This document shows positions 11,701 through 22,350 of a stretch of DNA of 64,000 bases, one piece after another. The stretch comes from Oscheius onirici (lineage: Eukaryota > Nematoda > Chromadorea > Rhabditida > Rhabditidae): positions 7,750,064 to 7,814,063 of the forward strand of contig OW051468.1 in the NCBI GenBank assembly GCA_932521025.1, written 5' to 3'. The first letter of the stretch is position 1; every line of letters starts with the position of its first letter. Made by a program: the position numbers and the translations under genes. The notes beneath the pieces were generated by a model. It was given only the letters and a program-made list of their open reading frames with translations, was not told the DNA's origin and searched no databases.

Positions 11701-13139
11701 TGTGGGGTACGGTAGACTTCAGTAGTTTTAAATGCTACAATAGTCTGGAGGGTTCCTGCTCTTTTTCGGGGTTTCCAAGGTGTTACTGTACTCTCTATCA
11801 AATGGTCAAGATCATTCGCCTACGATCGCTCTTGCCGATCGATTCGAAAAAAAGATATACTTGTTCACCTAGAAAACAGAAATGTGTACACGTTCTGACT
11901 ACAATCAAACTAGAGTAGTCTCTTGACAGGATATGATTTGTTTCGACCATTCAGCAGTCAATCGCTGGCATAAGTAAAAGTTCTTGTTTCTTCAGGAATA
12001 CCGACGGAGCGAGAAGTCATCAAGGAGTTGCCTTGGGCCAATCCTCATCCTATGCCAAATATGCAAGGCACTCCACTGACTCCCCCACAATGGTCAAAAC
12101 CTGACGCTCTGTTGATCCAGGCAGGATGTTGTCATGAAAATGGAGTCGGTCACCTGTATGAGGAGAACAAGGAGAGTATCATAGCTGCGGCCAGAGAACG
12201 GTAACTTTCTGATGGATGTTGTTGAAAGACAGTTTTAGTTTGAAAGGTCTAGTTGTTGTGGCGGAAGGAGAGTCGGAAGAGGTCATAATTGAAGGAAAGA
12301 AGACTCATCTCTTGAAAGGAGAAAACTTTATTCCTCTACGAAATGGCTCTTATGAAGTTACGCACAAAAGTGGAAGTGGAGTGGCTACTTTCAGTCTGGA
12401 GGTGAGTTCTCAGTTTAATGCTACTGTAATTCAAAACTCTCTTCTCTGCGGGACCCTTTCACACGTATTTGGGCTGCCTAACAGCCAAGTACCATTTGAT
12501 CTTTTCGCTGTTAGGTGTGCTGAAAGGTTCCGCAGGGAACAGTATTTGGGTTACTGTAAGATTTGAACAGACTTCATCTAAACTTCTAAACTATTAAAAT
12601 GCCATGGTGTCTGTGGCTGACTCTGTCTGGATGTCTGTCTGTTTGTCCATGGCCACCAGAATCGTCGTAGCTAGTCAAGAGTTGTCAGGATTAGGTAACA
12701 AGTCACTTGAACTTGGAGTTTTACAGACTTTGGTTTCTACTGTGTCAGAGTAGAAAGTTTTAGAAAACGGTAAGGATCAGGTTGAAAAGTTTGGCGTTAG
12801 GACGCCGTAAGGCGACGAAGTCGTCTGGTACTCATTAAAATTTTAGGTGAACGAGTCTATCCCACAGTCCTGGAGAGGGCAAAAGAACAGGAAGACCTCC
12901 CAAAACTTCCTACTGATTGTCTTGGTCTCTGGACTTTTGCTTCTGGCGATGGTAAGCAAAGTCCTTTAACAAAACTCAATGGATTCCAGTGTTTTGCCTG
13001 TCGCCAACGAGTCTCGTCCGTCATGAACAGACGAGGATTTTTTACGGGTAGTCGCGGAAGAGGAGCCTTTGAGAGACTCCCGCTGTACAAGAGCGAAGAT
13101 GAAGATGAGGACGACTTGTTCGACCTCCAAAAATTATAG
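8718..13139 (+). CDS. Carboxypeptidase D-like membrane metallocarboxypeptidase
   Basis: Seventeen exons in phase encode 1012 residues. A signal peptide ([17 protein letters not shown]) is followed by one complete M14 N/E carboxypeptidase domain. It carries zinc ligands in NMHGNE and SANLHGG, substrate-binding NRNFP and the catalytic glutamate in EITVEMGC, then a transthyretin-like repeat ([17 protein letters not shown]). A second carboxypeptidase-like unit (about residues 520-900) has lost these residues. Near the end are a transmembrane segment ([16 protein letters not shown], exon 16) and a cytoplasmic tail with acidic [14 protein letters not shown] trims C-terminal Arg/Lys from peptides and proteins in the trans-Golgi and endosomes. 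The start sits 2 nt after CTTTAG, a possible trans-splice site. The 445-bp intron 15 carries a foldback repeat. Confidence 0.92.
12413..12566. repeat. Imperfect palindromic element in CPD intron 15
   Basis: The left half begins TGCTACTGTA, then CTGCGGGACC and GGGCTGCCTAACAGC. The right half is its imperfect reverse complement (CGCTGTTAGG, GGTTCCGCAGGG, TTACTGTAAG). The left half reappears at 24725-24800 in a cyclase intron, so this is a dispersed foldback/MITE-like unit and not a local hairpin. It lies wholly in the intron and leaves the coding frame untouched. Confidence 0.65.
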
Positions 13140-13740
13140 AAATTGTGTATTTATACGTTTGGGTAGCTGTGATCCCCCTTTTCACTTATATCTAACAATC
13201 ACGTGTACACATGTCGATGATGCTTCTTCAGGTCTGTCATATCAATCGGTATTTATTCTGTGATCGGCATAATGAAATTTCTATTCTTTCTGTTTGCAGA
13301 GTACAGTACTTCTACATCCAAAAGAATCTACTGTTTCTACAGTAAACTCCATCAACGTTTTAACTTAATTGCTCGAGGTTCATGGCTTTGCATTTGCTCC
13401 AGTACTCTTCGACTTGCTTTTCACAAGTTGCAGGACACGAGTTTCTTAATGTATATGCCAAATATTTGCTTCGCTCAGACAATATTCTGTTTTTACTTGC
13501 CTAATAAATAAAATCAATAAAACTCTTCATGTAAAACTCTAAAAACAATAAGAAGGTGTGTTATATCCGTAAAAAAAGCAGAACTGTTTGACTGAGGCAC
13601 TAAAGAGGGCGCTGTCGAGTAGGACTATTGTGACCAGCACGGGGTATTTTATACACGAATACTATGAGAGAGAAGGAAGGGATAGGCATATATCACAGAG
13701 TCAAGGGCAATTATGAAAAGCAGAGATTTCTAAACAGGAG
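13140..13740. other. Convergent 3' intergenic region CPD / lin-59
   Basis: No gene is seen. The AATAAATAAAATCAATAAAA run at about 13503-13522 could supply poly(A) signals for CPD. Confidence 0.4.
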
Positions 13741-16700
13741 CTAATACATTTTGGGAGAGATTTCAAGTGGAGAGTTTGCTGACGATGGATTCCAGTCTTT
13801 TCTGAGCTTGTTGCTTGGCCTGGAACGTTTTGGAAGCATCGGTTCGGGAGAGGCGACCACTGTTTCGGCTGGTAGACCGTTCGCCGGCAAGGAACGGCTG
13901 AAATCGGATGCCTGAGAATCTCTTTTAAAAAAACGAACCGTAAAGTCTCGAACGAGTTCTTTTGGCAAGTCAAATTTGGCAAAGACGTAAGGCTGTGTGT
14001 TCATGGGAAAGCGGTTTCTGACCGGAATCTTCTCGAAACTTCTCTGGGTCTTGTCTATCTGGTAGTCACAGACCAGTACGTCCTCTTCCTTAAAAGATTT
14101 TGATAACATGAAAAAAGAGACTAGTCACCTTAAAAAGCGGGACAAGAGGTCGACCCATCGTCCAGACGTCCGGATCCAGAACTACACACCGTCCAACGAC
14201 GGAGTCCAGAGGAAGAGTGTCGTAGAACGGTGTTCCGAAGACCTCATTGCGATGGAACAGCTTTGAAGGATCGCAGATAGTCTCATGGGGACGGGCGTAG
14301 TAGAAACCAAAGACAAAACGATGTCCACTCGGAGCAATGAAGAGTCTCTCGACTCGGAATATCCGGAGATCCTTTCGTTGTCCCGGAGCCTTTAGATTTC
14401 CAGGCGGCGGTTGAGGATTGACCACCGTTGCAACCGACGCATTCGTCTTTCTCTTCTTTGACTTTTCATTGATCTCATTCAGCTTCTTTAGCATCTTTTT
14501 GTGCTGAAAGATTTCTTTAGTAACGGGAAAGAAAGTAAGGGATACCTCATCTGATTCGACCTTCTCCAGATAGACCGTCTCATACTGTCTGACCTGGATC
14601 TTTCGATTGTTGGTCAGGGCCTTGAAGTAGATACATCCTTCCAGTCTCAACTCTGGCTGTTTTGGCAGCTGGACGTCTGTAGAAGGTATTCCGTCAGGTA
14701 TCTCTCCGTTGCAGAGACGGCACTGGTAGTACTTCTGAAGTTCAGAATTCTTTAAGTGAGCTTCACTCTATCCAAAGTCTATTCCCCTGTGTTTATTTTC
14801 ATGATAGACTCGAAAGGAACTCTATTACTTATAAGTTTGCTCAATACTCTTCAGTTTTCATAAGGTTTGCAACGTCCTTATCAGGGCTAAAGTTAGAAGT
14901 TACTCGTTTTCACCTATCACTTCGTTCTTACGCGAAGCCTCAATCTTAGTGTCTCTTTCGTTGTCACTCCGTTCCAGTCACTCCCTATCCTTCCAAAGAT
15001 ACTGTTTTTCCTGTCGTGATTTGTTTAAAAACTAACTGTGCGCTCAGACACTAAGACTCGGGAGCAATTTAGAGTGGATTGTGAAAAATTGAAAAGAGAC
15101 TTACAGTGCTCTCATCGACGTTCCCTACACAGTCAGTGTGCAGCCAAAAGTTACAGGCGTCGCACTGAAGCATCTTCCCGTCCTCCTCGAGCGATCCACA
15201 CTCGCAACGGACGGCATCGGCTCTTTTGTTGGCACTGCCAGTCGGCCAAGCTTCGTCCGGATTGTAGGAGCCGACGGGATTCGGCAGATCCAGATAGCTG
15301 ACATCCATTTCTCGCTGAATGCGGTCCTTGCCCTTCTTTTCCTTGCTCTCCGTTGGCTGATAAAAGGAAGAAATGGCACTAAAGATGGTAGTGAGAGATA
15401 GTTTTTTGAAAAAAGTACCTGTACACACGATCCAGATCATCATCATCGAGTCTGTCCAGCAGATGTTCAATGGCAGAATGGAAGAGCTGCTGATCGCATG
15501 TTCTGCTAGCCTTTTGGGCCTGACTGACGGAAGAGACTGCTCGGAAGGGAAGAGACCCATCCACTCGACGGATCCTAGAGTTTTGAGTTTTTGGAAGAAG
15601 GGAGAAGAAAACTACCTCAACTGAAGACCGTCCAAAATCTTCTTGAACGCTTCCTGCTGGCTGGAAGGAGGACGAAGTTGTCTTGGAACAAAGTTTCTCG
15701 AAGCCATTCGAATTGTATGACGACGATTCCTTCGCAAAAAGACTCTGGTCTCTTGGATCTTCTCTTCGTCGTCTGATGACAAGGGATCACTGGATGAGAG
15801 AACCTAAAGAAAATTTTTATAACTTTTCGGATTCGAATATACCGCATTCCTCGCCCTTTTCACATTCTTCGAACACTTGGGATCGGTCTCCTGACAAGAG
15901 ACACACTTCCTGCTGACGGGCAGAAGCCCGTTCATGGAAATGGTGACCTCGGTGTTTGAGGCAAGGTCGACCAGTGGGAAGAGTCCAGCTCTCAGATGTC
16001 CGTTTATGGACCTAAAGGGAGAGAGTCTGCGTCTGAAGAAAAAAGTCCTTACCAGACTTCTAGACGACTGTTCGGTTTGCACGAATGTCTCACATAGCGA
16101 CAGATATTCCCCTTCTTGGTGGCATCAATGAACAAGGAGGAAGAGAGACACAAAATCCGGGGAATCTCTTCATTTGATTGGTACTCATTGTAGCGGTTTA
16201 CTGCTTCAGTAAAGGATATTACTTCTCCAGCAAACTCTCCCTAAAAATTGGATAAATTAGGAAGAAAAAGGAATATAGTCTCACCAAAAAGTCGCCTGCT
16301 CTCCTCGCAATCTTTGTCCTCAAGGTTCTCTTAGATTTCGGTCCGCTCGCAGACAGTAATCGAACAGAATCCTCCTTCCAGAACTTTTTGTTGATGCACA
16401 TCGGAGCCTGACAGTTCGAAGGGCACTGAACGAAGAGAGCCCTGTTGACACATTCGGCATCAGACGAACAGGAGCCTTTGGTACAGGCACAGCGGACGAT
16501 CGGGACCGTCCAGCCTGGCAGATCCTTCTCACAGACACTTCTCGGGATTTCCGTATAGTCCAATTCCAGTCGAGGTCCGTCGAGACTGGACGTGTCGGAT
16601 GTTCTTCTGGTCTGTGGAACACGCGGTGATATTCGGCTGAAAATGTCACATGAGGGTAAACTAGAAAATTGTATTCCTACCTCGGTTTGACGTCGTTCAT

Positions 16701-18300
16701 CTCCTGTTTGATCTCGGTCAGCTTTCTTTTTCGGGCAAAACGAATGGACTGGAAAATTAGAGTTGATTCAGAAGAAAAAATGGAGATTACCTTTGGAGAA
16801 ACATCGTCCACTTCCTTCTTTATCTCTGTCCGATACTGGGACAGACTGCGCTTCTCCCACAGCAGAATCTTCTCCTCGTCTCGTTTCCGTCTCTTCTTCA
16901 GCGCTTCCCAATCAGTCGAAAAGACCTTGTTCTTGCCCTTGATCGACTTCCGTCCATGTCTTTCCCTCTCGCCAATATGCAGCTCTTGAACTTCGTCCAA
17001 CGTCTTCTCGATCAAAGATTCTAGTTGTTTCTCCATCAGTCTCTTCATAGCCTCTCTGTACAGCCTCCGACTGTCCGATGGAGTAAAAACCGTCTCCGGC
17101 TCTTCCGCCTCTTCTTCAAACTTCTTGATCTCTTCGCTCGCAGAACTTATTGGTCTTCTCTTCTTCTTTTCTTCTCGCTTATTGACCGTCGGTTTCCGTT
17201 TCTTTCCGACGGGTGGTGTTGTGACCGGCACTCCCATCCTCTTTTGAATCTCAGCAGCAATCTCATAGGCTTTCGTCGGATCGAGTTGGATCAGCTGTTC
17301 CGAGATTTTGGCATTGTCCATGAGCGGCGTGATTGAAAGAGTCACCGGGGCTAGCGTTTCACATTCTGAGCCTGTGGTCGAGTGCTCCTCGCGAAGACCA
17401 CTCGGCCCAGGTAGGCAATACTCATCTTCCTCTTCCTCCTGGTCGATGGGAATTAACCTCGGCATATCAGCGAAATCCTCCTCTTCGTGCCTACTATACT
17501 CACACATCGAGGAGCAGGGCTCAATCTGAATTGGACTCTTTGTTCTGGAGGGGGAAATAGACGAACCGTTGGTGGACTGTCTCTATGATGAGAGGGAGGA
17601 GAGCCAGGAACAGATTGGATTCCAGAGTCGGGAGTTGTCGACGAGTCATTCGATGATGGCCATGACGTACCCGCTCGGGAGCCCGCCTAGAAAAGATCTT
17701 TCTCTCTTCAACATTTCCAATGAAACACACCTGTTGCCGATTCTGCTGTGGTAATTGGGTGACTGCGGGAGGCGACATGGGTGAGGATGCCGTCATTGGC
17801 GATGACGAACAGACTGACAGACTCCGCGGAGGCTGTTGACTGCATGGACTGGCCATCTGGTTCGGTGACGGCGTCGTGAAGTTGTTCGAGGCGGAAGAAG
17901 AGACTCGATTGTTCACAGGCGTCGTCCACGTTGAGCCGAGGGGAAGGGGCGTGACGGAGACATTTGAGAGATTCGCCGGCACCAAGTACTGAAAATAACT
18001 CGCTTAATTCTGATAATCTCCGAGGAAACTGACTCTCGGAGCGTTATCTCCTGTCACCGTGATGGGAGTCCCAGCTGCCAGGACACGCACCGGGCCCATA
18101 GCCTGGTTGGCGCCTCTCTGGACAGGAGGGACGACTGGAGGCGTCGGCTGACCCGTCGTCTCTCCAGCCGGTCTTATGAGCAGCCCGATGTATTCTGTCT
18201 CCCCGTTGGGTCCCGTAGCTGATCGGAACCGACATGGGACTGCTTCAAAGCTCATTTCTTGTTCTCCGACATTTCCAGTCGAATCTGAATCATGCGTCAT
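13741..18300 (-). CDS. LIN-59 / ASH1-like chromatin protein (AWS-SET-PHD-BAH)
   Basis: Thirteen exons join with perfect phase agreement: 18300-18034, 17988-17731, 17582-16791, 16748-16681, 16636-16285, 16240-16053, 16011-15843, 15803-15616, 15574-15419, 15378-15105, 14734-14546, 14503-14129 and 14088-13741. They encode about 1207 residues. Domain order is a Ser/Pro-rich N-terminus, a Lys/Glu-rich coiled region, the AWS cysteine cluster (CACTKGSCSSDAECVNR), SET (FIDATKKGNICRY, HSCKPN), a PHD finger (CECGSLEEDGKMLQCDAC ... QCRLCN) and BAH (FRVERLFIAPSGHRFVFG, RPHETICDPSKLFHRNEVF). This order is specific to the trithorax-group ASH1 family, called LIN-59 in C. elegans, which methylates histone H3K36 to keep homeotic genes active. 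The SET core is unusual: NHS is RHS and the catalytic-tyrosine motif is absent. The start at 18300 is provisional. Confidence 0.9.
14858..14905 (+). repeat. Short dispersed repeat in lin-59 intron
   Basis: The block AAGGTTTGCAACGTCC followed by AGGGCTAAAGT resembles 29741-29775 (AAGGTTGGCAACGCCC then AGGGCTAAAGT). It lies in the 370-bp intron between the two PHD exons. Confidence 0.45.
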
Positions 18301-19460
18301 TGGGGAAGAGAGAAAGATTAAATAAGTTCCGAAAGTGCTTTGATCATTCCGCGCCTCGAATAAAACAGCCCCACTGTTTTGATAAACAACACGCCGCTCT
18401 TCTCGAAAACTTTTCAAAACTGTTCTTCATCATCTGTTCCAAGGAAAATATTTCTAGGAGGAAAAGAATACGTAACAGGTGAGATCAGATAATCCGCGAG
18501 GATAAGCCAAACAGCAAAATTAATCTCCGGCTAAAAATGAGAGCAAGTGAGGGACGCAAATGTGCGGGAGGGGGGAGAAACTGGCGGCATGAAATCTAAC
18601 AAAAACAGTTTTTTCGAAGATTAGAAGTTTGGGGTAAAGAAGTCTTTTGGAGAACAAGGCAATAAAAACATATAAAGAACTGGAAAACGGGATAATTAAA
18701 GCAAACTTTAAAAACGACTTCCAAACTGAACAAAGGAAAGGAGAAAGTGAGTATTGCTCGGAAAAGTGTGAATGTGTGCGATTATTTGCGTAAGGGGGGA
18801 ATGCGCTGTGATAACTCAAATAATCACGCCGTGGCTCACAGGATTAGAAAGAAGAATTTCCTCAATTCCAAGAGGCTAATATCCCCCTTTAACAAAGTGC
18901 TAATCTGCCTGATAATGACCTTATCAGTGCCTGCTAATTACATCCTACGGACGCGTTTATGGACACTCCTCCAAGCAGAAAAGGGAGGCAAAAGTTTGAG
19001 CTTTTTAGAGAATCCAGTCATCTCTGACTCTCAGGTGACTAATTGACTAACAAAGATTGAGCATTTGCAGAAAGATGGCTATATTATAACGATCAGCGCT
19101 CACGCGGGTCGGACGCGAGCGGCTCGCGTAGCGGTTCGGAACGAACAGGTCGGACACAACGCAGCCTTCCTCAGATCTTGACCGAACCGTCTTTAGAGAG
19201 ATATTTGGAGTCTTTTGGAAGGTGGAAGACTGGAATACAAAGACAAGATTGTAGTCAGCTGGCTCAGTGTGGGCGAATCACAAGCCATATTAAGATCCAT
19301 GAAATTATCTGAATTCAAATCCTCCATCAGAAGGCTCTTTCGCACAACATACAGTCGATCAGAGAAGTAAAAATTGTTCAATACTAGTGTGTTTTGGAAC
19401 AACCTTATCAGTGCCTGCAAATTACATCAATTTTCATACAGACATTTCCAGCTTTGCTAT

Positions 19461-19503
19461 GTTTTGTAAAAGTGTAGTGTTTGAGCTCTACAACATTGTA
19501 AAC
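19461..19503. repeat. Hairpin of TTGCAAAGTTGTAG family, copy 1
   Basis: The arms GTTTTGTAAAAGTGTAG and CTACAACATTGTAAAC flank a loop containing GAGCTC. It is less perfect than the copy at 19613 but has the same layout. Confidence 0.5.
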
Positions 19504-19612
19504 TAGCAAATGCTTCAGCCACGATATCATCCAAAGTTCATGCACACTGATACAAGCTTTGCATTTTTGCAACTTATGTTTTCATTGTGATAAAAGCAGT
19601 GTCAAGCTTTCG

Positions 19613-19665
19613 GATGTTCTGCAAAGTTGTAGAGCTCGTTAAATACTGCAACTTTGCAGAACATC
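19613..19665. repeat. Near-perfect hairpin, copy 2
   Basis: The arms GATGTTCTGCAAAGTTGTAG (19613-19632) and CTGCAACTTTGCAGAACATC (19646-19665) pair with one mismatch around a 13-nt loop. A related hairpin is at 47756-47800. Confidence 0.75.
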
Positions 19666-21866
19666 ATAAGGCTGGAAAATGTAAGAGATCTGAAGAGGGT
19701 TGTGTTGTGTCCGACCTTTGAACTGGAAACAGGATGTTCTCTCGTCATGGAACTCCCCCACCTATATCACTCTTTTCCAGCCAAGATCTCTCTTCCTTCT
19801 TTGTCTCACAAAAAACAAACAGATTGCCATATGCTAGCAGACACACAAATATTGCCGCCGCAGTAGTTTCGAAAACGTCACACAACCTGCGCCGTCTCCA
19901 AACAGTTTTCCCCAAAATGGTTCCGAGGGATTTTGGACGTAAACAGGGAGGCCAAAGAACTTGTGTAATTAGGCTGCTGGCAATAAAATGTTGTCATTGT
20001 CACAGCCCAGTAATGTGTGTGTTCTTCTCTTTTCGTCAGATCGCGGAAACGATTGAATCTTCGGGTGGCGAAAAAAGCGCACGCGCCGACCGAAAGTAAG
20101 ATTCTGCACCCGATTGTTCTGGAAAAAGAGCGAGATATTATCGGACACAGGTGGCGGCAAAAGAGACACAAAAAAGGTCGAGTGGTGGCAAATGGATCCT
20201 CTTCGAGAGGGAGTCAATGGTCACTGTTTTCGCCGCCTCTCCCTCTTTTCTGCACCATGTTTGCACTTCGGATCAATTCTTCCACACGGACAAGAGAATC
20301 ACTTTTCAACAATTGTTTATGTTCAAGAAATCAAAGAAAAAGTGCTAAGTGTCGTAGGAAACGGCAACAAGCTGCTGCTGCTGATAAGGTGACCGTGGAG
20401 TCTTATCGTCGCCAGGGCGCTGTGAGGACCCAAAAAAGAGGAGGCTATGCGGCGGCAGGAGAACACCTGTCCATGACCTAATCGAGAGGATTAGCGCAAA
20501 CATTCCATATGGAGCGACTCAGTAGTCGTATTGAGCTGAGAATAGAAGTTAGTACGAGAATATATAATCTTTGAGCTTTCAGTTTTCCGCGTTTAGTAAA
20601 CTCAGTGCCTCGAAAACAATGGGTCTTTTCCCTTTTTGTTGTCTGCTCCTCAATGATATTCTACCCGTGAACTAGGTCGAAAGGTCGAGCTACAAAACTG
20701 AATCTAGGCCCAGTAGAGAATCTTCCGGGGAAGTATACTATGTTTGACATCGCTTCCTCAAAGACGCGGTGAGAAACGGAGTCAATCCGTTTCGAAATTC
20801 TCCCAAGTCTGTCCGTTGGTGTGTCAATAAAATGGATGAAAACTTCTAAAGACTTGTTTAAGTTGTTGTCTTGTTTTTCTTGAGAAAGAATCGTCAAAAC
20901 ATCAAAGGTAATTAGTCAGTTATGGGGTTACAATGTTGCAAGAACTTTGCTAGTTTGGGTCGATATTTTCGTAACTTTCAAAAAGAGAATGAATTGTTGG
21001 AACGGGAATAAGAAAGAGGCAATGGGACAGATTGTGTGGATAAATGGAAAGGAATAAATAAGTTTAGTCATAAAGAGCGTTGTATCTTTCCAATACTGTC
21101 TTTTTGCAATTTGTTCCCAGAACCTTTGATTAGCGGAGATTATTAGGTTGGCTCAATGGGGTGAGTCTTTCCGTCATTGATAATTCAAGAATAAGAGCAA
21201 AAGCTCGAAAAAGTGTGAAGTTTCCAGAACCCCCGAAAGGTGATGAATAGGCGCTGACTGTCTCTGTTTAATCGATTTCGGAACTATTCGAAAAGTGAAC
21301 CTGGTTGTCCTTCCCGCAAAAAAAAGAGCACGGCAAGCAGACCACCTGGCATCCGAATGACCTCCCGTCTCCTAATTTTGAAATTCGCGCCTGCGTCTTT
21401 GCGAAATTTATTGGCCATTGATGGCAACCCAAACAAGCCGACGCCTCATTTGCATATTCTGGGAACGGGATTTGACAGAGTAAGAAAGAAGAGGCGTTCC
21501 AAGGTCGCGGCCACTGGAGAGGGAGTGCCTTCGGCTTTTAATGGCTTCGGCGTGAAACAATCAAGTGAGAGAGAGAGAAAGAGTTGGGCCTAAAGGCCAT
21601 AAATAGCCATCTCAATTGTCGATTCCGGAGCGAAGGGGCCCCTCTCTCTCTCGAAGCAGCCAACAGAATTATCTCTCCTGCTAACTCGCCCTGGACGCCC
21701 CGAGAACAGAACGGAAGAGCTCTCTACGAATAATGAATGATGCTCAAACGGATCTTGATTCGACAGCTCGAGGACAGAAACTTTAAAGCGACCTTCAAGC
21801 AACTGCTGACCTCCATGCAAGGACTGATTGTCAAACCTCATCAGACCAAGAGGAGAGGGAGTGCCA

Positions 21867-22015
21867 TGAGAGTTGATGCCACCACCTTTACCTTCCTTCT
21901 AGCAGTATTAGTTTCGTGTACTTTGAGTCACTCAAAGTTTCGTAAAGGAAACTTTGAAAATTCCCCCTATGAGACCCCTCGTTATTTCTGCCGGCTTGCT
22001 CGCTTCTTCTTTTGA
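21867..22015 (+). CDS. Possible small secreted peptide (weak)
   Basis: A 49-residue frame starts MRVDATTFTFLLAVLVSC, which reads as a plausible signal peptide, and ends LARFFF. The composition of the rest is unremarkable, there is no dibasic-bounded peptide repeat typical of neuropeptide precursors, and no convincing splice partner was found. It may be chance. Confidence 0.15.
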
Positions 22016-22350
22016 TGGGGGCGTGGGTGTGTGTTCACACATGTCACAAGATTTGTCTCCAACAACAACTCTTTCAAATATTTGATTGACTAGTATGTAA
22101 TTAGTCGAAGACCTTTGTGAATCCGTCCCCCGATTCGGCCTTTCTGGAAGTGTCTCTTGTTTTGACCAGTCCATCCCTCCTTCCGAAAACAGACCTGTTA
22201 GAGTCGAGAACACACGTCAACAATGTATAATGCTGGTGAGAATCAATAAGCCAGCAGGAGGAGGAGAGAGAGAGAGCTTTTTTGCAAGCAGATAGGCTTT
22301 ATCTGAATTGTGAGGGGAAAAGACTAATTGACGTGACTCTTTATATGTTT

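Larger units (their letters stand above)
18301..22350. other. About 4 kb without a supported gene
   Basis: This is the upstream region of lin-59 and the 3' flank of the cyclase gene. Contents seen: the direct repeat CCTTATCAGTGCCTGC(T/A)AA at 18919-18946 and 19403-19430, two hairpins of a dispersed family (19461-19503 and 19613-19665), an AG-rich tract near 22250-22280 and a few short open frames of doubtful value. It is a candidate regulatory region for the developmental gene lin-59. Confidence 0.4.

Noticed and set aside
20661-20897. Minus-strand frame of 78 codons (SLEVFIHFIDTPTDRLG)
   Set aside because: Reads protein-like but is isolated, with no acceptor, domain or neighbour exon; treated as chance.
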